64,000 nt of DNA from Cristatella mucedo (lineage: Eukaryota; Bryozoa; Phylactolaemata; Cristatellidae): the NCBI GenBank assembly GCA_009760855.2, contig WPIO01000166.1, positions 472,501-536,500 of the forward strand. The letters are read 5' to 3'. Shown one piece after another: positions 58,560 to 64,000 of the stretch; position 1 is the first letter of the stretch, and each line of letters begins with the position of its first letter. Made by a program: the position numbers and the translations under genes. The notes under the pieces were generated by a model. It was not told the origin of the DNA, did not search any database, and saw only the letters and a program-made list of their open reading frames with translations.

Positions 58560-59585
58560 TCTCTCTCTCTCTAGAGCATGAGGTGTTGGTCATAGTGTTG
58601 GCTGATTTTATGGATTCAGACCTCGAAAAATTCTTAGGCATGAAGTAGCAGAAGATCAAGGCAGCAGCAACCGGATGAGACCTGGTTTTAAGTTTGTAGT
58701 GCCAGTTTCCAGTCCCATCAGTAGCTCGCGTCTGAATGGAAGTGAATGTTGTGATGTGATGATAATATTAATAATAGTACACTTGCTATTAGTCGAAAGT
58801 AGCTCATTTTAATCTCGTTTTGTTTAGTTGCAGTCAACCCGGTCTGTGTATCAGACCAAAGCAATACGAGCAAATACAGACCAAAGCAATACCAAAGCAA
58901 CACTCTGCTCTAAAAGCTGTATTTGTTGGTCGAGGCACACACACTCAGCCTCATGTTTTAGTCTATTTCATTAGATCCCCTTGTCCATAAGAGCTCTTAA
59001 CCCATTTCCTTGGGTCGGGCACGTTGTCAGGCGTGTGATTATGTTTCACTTCCAGCTCCAGTCTAACTGTCTCCATAGCAGCAGCCCCCCCCCCCCGACT
59101 CTCAAAGGGACACATGCTAGAAGTCGCTACTTGATCAAAACAACTCACAGAACCCTAAATTGGTCCAAATATGATTGATCCTGGCAAGTAGGCCCAGCAA
59201 CCGATGCTTTACCTCTCTGAGGAGCCCTCGTTTCCATGGGGTTCCTCTGGGATGGCACTTAATGGCACCGTGCCACATGATACGTTGGAATTCGTTTGGT
59301 CAGAATTATGTTCCCCCTCCTACTCGGGTTCGGTTAGGAATAATAAAAAATAGCTGGCTCTAACTGAAGTGTCATCATCAGCAGGTTGTCCCCTCTTCAT
59401 AGTCTGTGCCAGAAGCTGAGTCTGAGCCATGTCAACTGTTGTGTCAGCCTACGATGCTCCTGACATTATCGCTTGAACCGTGCAACTAAACTGGAGTTCG
59501 ATCGGATGCGAAAAGTTTACTTCCCTTACTCGTATGCTCGATTCTGCTTACAATGCCAAGTGAGCATGGATTCCTTCGGAATCTG
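58093..59585. other. CpG-rich flank, CT microsatellite and unassigned sequence
   Basis: 58,478-58,572 is a CT microsatellite. Before it the DNA is CpG-rich; after it composition is ordinary, with a poly-C patch at 59,086. No gene supported. Confidence 0.4.
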
Positions 59586-59587
59586 TG

Positions 59588-59980
59588 GTTCTGTAGCTTT
59601 TTCGTTTCCATCCGTTTACCAATACCACCTCGTGCAAACCTCAAATCCTTTGGAGTCTGTGCCTTTAGTTCGTATGCTCCCAAAGCCGGGAACTCACTCC
59701 CGACTTCTGTCACGACATCTCCTGACTTGTCTACACTTAAAAAGAAACTAAAATAGCATCTATTTATGACAGCATTTAGTGGGTGCCTGTGGTTTGTCCT
59801 TTACTTTCTTGTGCGTGCTGATACTTTGTGTGTCACCCCTAACCATGTTATTTTTTGTTTATCGAGCATGCTACCACTAACCATCCGATCGTGTTTCCTT
59901 TGCAGCAAATGTAAGCGTCTAGAAAGAGATCGAGTTCTCTGAGGGCACTGTATGAAGTGCATTATTATTTTTATTACTGA
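59588..59980 (+). mobile_element. LINE 3' fragment, plus strand, older
   Basis: AACCTCAAATCCTTTGGAGT, GCTCCCAAAGCCGGGAACTC and the tail GTCTAGAAAGAGATCGAGTT with TTATTATTTTTATTA at the end. More diverged than the copies in the Polinton. Confidence 0.85.
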
Positions 59981-60760
59981 TGTTATTGTTGTAAAAAATA
60001 TGTATGACTGAGGGGAACTGCGGGCCTGTTGTCTTGTCCTTGTGAGTTGAATCCCTGACCAGACCTGACTGGCCAGGCCTGACACTATTCAACCCATGTT
60101 GACCTTTGAGCTTGGATTGAACGCTGTTCTGCTGTTTTTAGTTCTGCTGCTTCGAAGCATCAATGTAGCTGTCTATACATCTGAAGTGCTTAAGCATTAA
60201 ATAATAAATTTCCACAGCTCCCGATAAGCAATAACTCTCTTTCTCGGCAGGTTAATCTGCTGGAAAGGAAGTATGCCAACTGATTCGTGATGGCTAGCCT
60301 CAACCGTTAAGAAGTCATGGTGTGTCCTAGGCTCCCTCCTCCCTCAGCTGGTGAGCCTTCCCTACTGAGGGCCATCTTGTAGTTCATTCGTAGGAGGAAA
60401 TATGAAACAATTTCGAAGTTGTGCACTCTTGCTTTTGGTTTTTGTCTAATTAAGCCTAGTCTTTAACTGTTAGGGTGCATTTTGCCATTTGCATTTATAT
60501 TTATTCTATATTTATATTTATTTGCATTTATATTTATATTTGCATTTATATTTGAGTAGGCAGCCTTCTTCCCATCGGTCAGCATCGCCTTGCGCATGAA
60601 AGGTGACATTGGTTTGTGAAATGTTGGTGGGATTTATATACATTCAGAATTACGTCGGTTGGTCGTGTGCACAACTTCAGCTAGCCCAATTATATTGAGG
60701 GAGATTCACACTGAGCAAATGCCATGAAGGGCAGGTAAAACATTTACGTCCCTAGCTTCG
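59981..60760. other. Unassigned intergenic sequence
   Basis: A good acceptor-like TTTCTCGGCAG lies at 60,250 but the following sequence has stops within 36 bases in every frame. (ATTTAT)n-like text at 60,493-60,555. No gene supported. Confidence 0.35.
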
Positions 60761-60762
60761 TA

Positions 60763-61320
60763 ATAATAAGAACAATAATAATGATTAAGCATAGCTGTAG
60801 CACCTTACGAGAACTAAATATCTTTCTTGGCTCTTTACATATTCTGGATAAGAAGTGGTAAATTAACTAAACATTCTCACTTTCAGCATGCCTAAGGACT
60901 CAAAGGACAAGTCACACGGACTGAGCAATTTCCTATTGACTGTTGACAATTCAAATTCAAATGGTTCAAAGGACAATTGAGCTGTGAGGAGCAGGCAGTT
61001 GTTAACTGACTTCAAGCTTGGGGGTGTTTAGTTGCAAAGCTTTGAGTTCCAGGCTTTGAGAGCAGACAAGTTCAAGGCCAGGTAGCCAGAGGATTTGAGA
61101 TTGGTTAGAGACACATCCAAGCTACGCGAGTCAGGCGAGCAGGTGGATGTAGTGGGATTAGCCTGATTAGTAAGTATTTCAGATAGCTAGGCCGAAGCAA
61201 GAGAGTGAAGGAGGGACCAAACAGTGAGCGACAGAAATAAAATAAAACACGCTGTCATTTGTATATCTCCTCGAGAGAACTTACTCTTTATCCAGGCATC
61301 TTTACGTACCGCAGGGCCCG
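60763..61320 (-). mobile_element. Diverged LINE 3' fragment plus SINE/LINE tail remnant
   Basis: GTAGCACCTTACGAGAACTA at 60,797 is the worn tail hairpin, and ACCAAACAGTGAGCGACAG at 61,217 matches the ORF2 end region. At 61,255-61,320 a second tail-like remnant (CCTCGAGAGAACTTACTCTT) begins. Confidence 0.6.
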
Positions 61321-61701
61321 CGACCTTGGGTCAGAATCTTGAAAGTTGATACGCAGCTTGATGTGGACCAACCAGCTGCTGCAGCATGCATCTAGCAGCA
61401 GCCACTGCCCCGCAGTGCGAGTGCCCCCTGCCTCCGCTAGTGCAGTAACATCGTAACAGTGTCCATCTGCCGACCAATTTCGTCACTTGCAGATTCGTAC
61501 ATCGACGTTTGCCACCAGGGTGCCCTTCGCCTGCTCGGCAGGTAATGCTCTGCCCGCGCTCCTGCCGATCAAGCTGCGTGGCGCCCCGCCCATCATCGCC
61601 GGCGCTGTCATCGTCCGCTGTATCTGCTAGTCGGAGCCGTCCATACTCGTAGACGGCAGCAGCCTGCTCCGACTCGTGCAACCTGGCATCTCCGGCAGCC
61701 T

Positions 61702-61708
61702 GGTCCGG

Positions 61709-61745
<37 letters not shown>

Positions 61746-61822
61746 AGCTCCTGCTCCTGCTCCAGCTCCTGCTCCTGCTCCAGCTCCTGCTTCTGCTCCT
61801 GCTCCTGCTCCAGCTCCTGCTT

Positions 61823-61865
<43 letters not shown>

Positions 61866-62010
61866 AGCTCCTGCTTCTGCTCCTGCTCCTGCTCCAGCTC
61901 CTGCTCCTGCTTCTGCTCCTGCTCCTGCTCCAGCTCCTGCTCCTGCTCCAGCTCCTGCTCCTGCTCCAGCTCCTGCTTCTGCTCCTGCTCCTGCTCCTGC
62001 TCCAGCTAGC
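61702..62010. repeat. CTCCTG/CTCCAG hexanucleotide repeat
   Basis: About 50 tandem hexamers, mainly GCTCCT with interspersed CCAGCT and CTTCTG variants. The long frames of Leu or Arg-Ser through it follow from the repeat; I do not call an SR protein. Confidence 0.9.
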
Positions 62011-62267
62011 CTCGAGCTGCCTGCGAGCCAGCGTCTGTGCTCTGTTCTGCCTCTGCAGGGGTGGGGGGTGGTGGCGGCATGCTCTGTCTTTCTTCTCTGC
62101 CCTTTCTTCTCTGCCCGTCTGCTCTGCCTGCGCCCCGTGTGTGCTGCCCGAGAGCCCTGTGAACAAAGGTCTCCCTTGACTTGGAGAATGGGCGGCAGCC
62201 GGTGTAACCGAGAGCTGCCTTTGAGCTCCGGCTGATGCCGCCAGCTCTCGTTGCTCTGTTTTGCCAG

Positions 62268-62643
62268 CTTTCACGGTGGGACCACCGTCGACGAGTTCAC
62301 CGTGTGCGAAGGTGTAAAGAAATTCCGTAAGTCTTGTCGCCCTGCCCCTGCCCCGAGGCTCTCTCCTCCCGTGCCAAAGCTCGCCCAGCAGCCGAGGCTC
62401 GCAGCTTGCACCAGGCCTGGGCGCACTGGCCGGCGGCCAGCCGTGCGAGCTCGCATGCCTGCTGCCGCAGCCGCTTGGAGGGCCGGTTTCGCTTCCGATC
62501 TGTCGGAAGCGGAAGTTGAGCTCACGGATTTTTCTTTTAATTTCCTTGCAGTCGTCAAGCAGGGCAGGCCAAAAGAATCGGTTGCCTTCTCCGAAGCCTA
62601 CGTGAAGCTGAAATCCAAGGTGAAGGCTGGTGTGCGCTGGCAG

Positions 62644-62676
<33 letters not shown>

Positions 62677-63214
62677 CTCGCCTCCGGGCTGTGCAGTGCA
62701 CCGACCGGAGGCTCTGAGCAACGATCTACTGAAGGTTTAGTGTGCAGATCCGATTCGCACCTGATTTAGCATCTCTATGGGGATGATGTGACCGAGGCTA
62801 GGCCGCCCATTTATTGGAGCAGCTGTCTGCTCCACCTACCCTTCACACCCGAGTCTGTGCTGCGTTAGATGTGGCTCTTCGTGAGCTTAGCCATCTCGAC
62901 ACTCAGCTTTTCCCCGTAATGCGGTAACTTTGATTCTTTCCTTCGTTGCCCTGAAGCTTCGACGATCGTTCGTGTCACGTGCTCGTGTCACGTGCTCGCA
63001 AGAACGGCTGCTGCCGCGATCGGCATGCGTGAGCCTGCAGTGAGCTGACGCCCGTCAACTCACTGCCTCTTAGAGGCCGATCGTGTTGCTTGTTGTGCTG
63101 CTAGCGACCGCCGCTCTGCCGCTTCTGTTGCAGGCCACGCTGAAGCGGGCCGGCAGTGTGCTGAAGCTGCTGCTGCGACTCGCCGAAGAAGCTGCTCACG
63201 CTCCGGCCAGCACG
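62268..63214 (+). CDS. Three short exons of an unrecognised gene
   Basis: Exon A 62,268-62,326 (TTTTGCCAG|C ... TTCC|GTAAGT), exon B 62,552-62,619 (TTCCTTGCAG|TC ... CCAAG|GTGAAG) and exon C 63,134-63,214 (TCTGTTGCAG|GC ... CACG|GTGCGT). Phases fit throughout. The exons read FHGGTTVDEFTVCEGVKKF, then VKQGRPKESVAFSEAYVKLK, then ATLKRAGSVLKLLLRLAEEA. Ordinary, helical composition with strong splice signals on both sides of each exon supports a real gene continuing in both directions. I do not recognise the protein. A further candidate exon begins after GGTGCTGCAG at 63,331. Confidence 0.55.
62645..62675. repeat. (CT)n in the intron after exon B
   Basis: Short pure CT tract. Confidence 0.9.
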
Positions 63215-64000
63215 GTGCGTGTGTCTCTTGTGGCACGTCTTCTGCCTCCGTCGGAGCAGCAGCTGCAGCAGCGCCCTCTGCCGCCCGAGCAGCAGCAGCT
63301 GCTGCTGCTGCATGTTGGTGCTGCAGGCAGCTGCTCGCTTTCGTGCATCCGACGCCCGTCGCTGGCGTCGTTGTGTTGCTCGAAGGTCGGGTACCCGGTC
63401 GGCTGTACCTGCTGACACCTGTAGCTATTGGTGCCGATAGCACCCGCAGTGCTTGCGGTTGAATCACAGCAAATTTAAAGTGCTGAGGGAGTTTTATCAA
63501 ATGCATTATTATTACTGTACCAAGGCATCGCCATGTGTTGGCGTCGTTGCGCTTCTGTTTTCTAACCTTGCAGTCGTGTGGTAATTTTTCAAGTCCTGTT
63601 TTGAAATACGGTCATGTGTCTGACTGTCGTCTTGCTTAATGGCAAACAAGCAAGCACCGTTCGAGAACCTGTACTCAACAGTGCTCAACATGGTGCACGC
63701 TTTTCCTTACGCGCAGACGTAAATCGGTCGCACAGATCTCGTCTGCCACAAACAGGAATGCCACACCCCCGAGTCATTAGCGGTTCATCTAGTGCTGGCA
63801 TGCAACACAGGCAGCTGCACCACCATTGGCCAGGGTGGGTAATTCGTAGATGGCCCAGCAATAATCAGCACACTAGTGACACAGGCATCCATCCATCTAG
63901 CGAACAGTGACTGACTGAAGTGGCCAGTCAAGGGGGCGTGTGCTTTCCATAAAAAGTTCGGCGCCAAGAGTCTGAAGGTTACTGCGCATAAGATGTGCGT
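63215..64000. other. Intronic or intergenic sequence with a LINE tail remnant
   Basis: 63,465-63,512 (AGCAAATTTAAAGTGCTGAG to CAAATGCATTATTATTA) is a plus-strand LINE tail remnant. A CTTGCAG acceptor-like site lies at 63,573 and is followed by a GTAATT within ten bases. No further gene supported. Confidence 0.4.

Noticed and set aside
61627-62721. SR-type splicing factor on the minus strand
   Set aside because: The Arg-Ser run comes entirely from the CTCCTG hexamer repeat; flanking residues show no RNA-recognition motif, and the plus strand has good exons overlapping it.

Overview
The window is nuclear DNA of an animal, probably an invertebrate. The host parts are very GC-rich, full of CGG/GCC runs and CT/GA, CA and TA microsatellites. 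They carry spliced genes, including a Kruppel-like zinc-finger factor, and are littered with 5'-truncated CR1/L2-type LINE fragments and tRNA-derived SINEs. The species cannot be named from the sequence.

Host layout: (1) 0.6-2.3 kb, C-terminal exons of a KLF6/7-like transcription factor, split by a 1.2 kb intron that holds a strong double hairpin. (2) 2.3-11 kb, non-genic: GC-rich tandem repeats, a DNA transposon nested inside a LINE fragment, 1.45 kb of degenerate AT-rich repeat and a tRNA-SINE. (3) 12.0-19.2 kb, one long Ala/Ser/Pro-rich coding exon of about 5.8 kb, probably preceded by a 14-base first coding exon. (4) 19.2-24.6 kb, SINEs, LINEs and CT-type satellites. (5) 53.4-61.3 kb, repeats, a broken partial copy of the large exon, and a possible CpG-rich first exon. 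(6) 62.2-63.2 kb, three short phase-compatible exons of an unrecognised gene.

The centre (24,590-53,375) is an AT-rich, 28.8 kb Maverick/Polinton, the virus-like giant DNA transposon. It has inverted repeats of about 310 bp and a 5-6 bp target duplication (TCGCCC/CGCCC). It carries protein-primed DNA polymerase B, retroviral-type integrase, A32/FtsK-type packaging ATPase, adenain-like protease, double-jelly-roll major capsid protein and two adjacent minor-capsid-like proteins. It also holds less usual cargo: a parvovirus-type phospholipase A2 domain, a YqaJ-like exonuclease, an HNH-AP2 endonuclease of phage type, and four stretches with phage tail-fibre repeat motifs. Nearly every gene has stops or frameshifts, and three LINE copies plus one unclassified insert interrupt it, so this copy is dead.

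The order suggests a virion module (ATPase, coiled-coil protein, pentons, MCP) on the right, replication on the left, integrase near the right end, and fibre/entry genes between and beside them. The first ORFs at both ends begin inside the terminal repeats and so start with the same residues. The local LINE family and one SINE family share a 3' tail, which suggests the SINE uses the LINE's machinery. All family assignments rest on motifs read by eye; no search was run.
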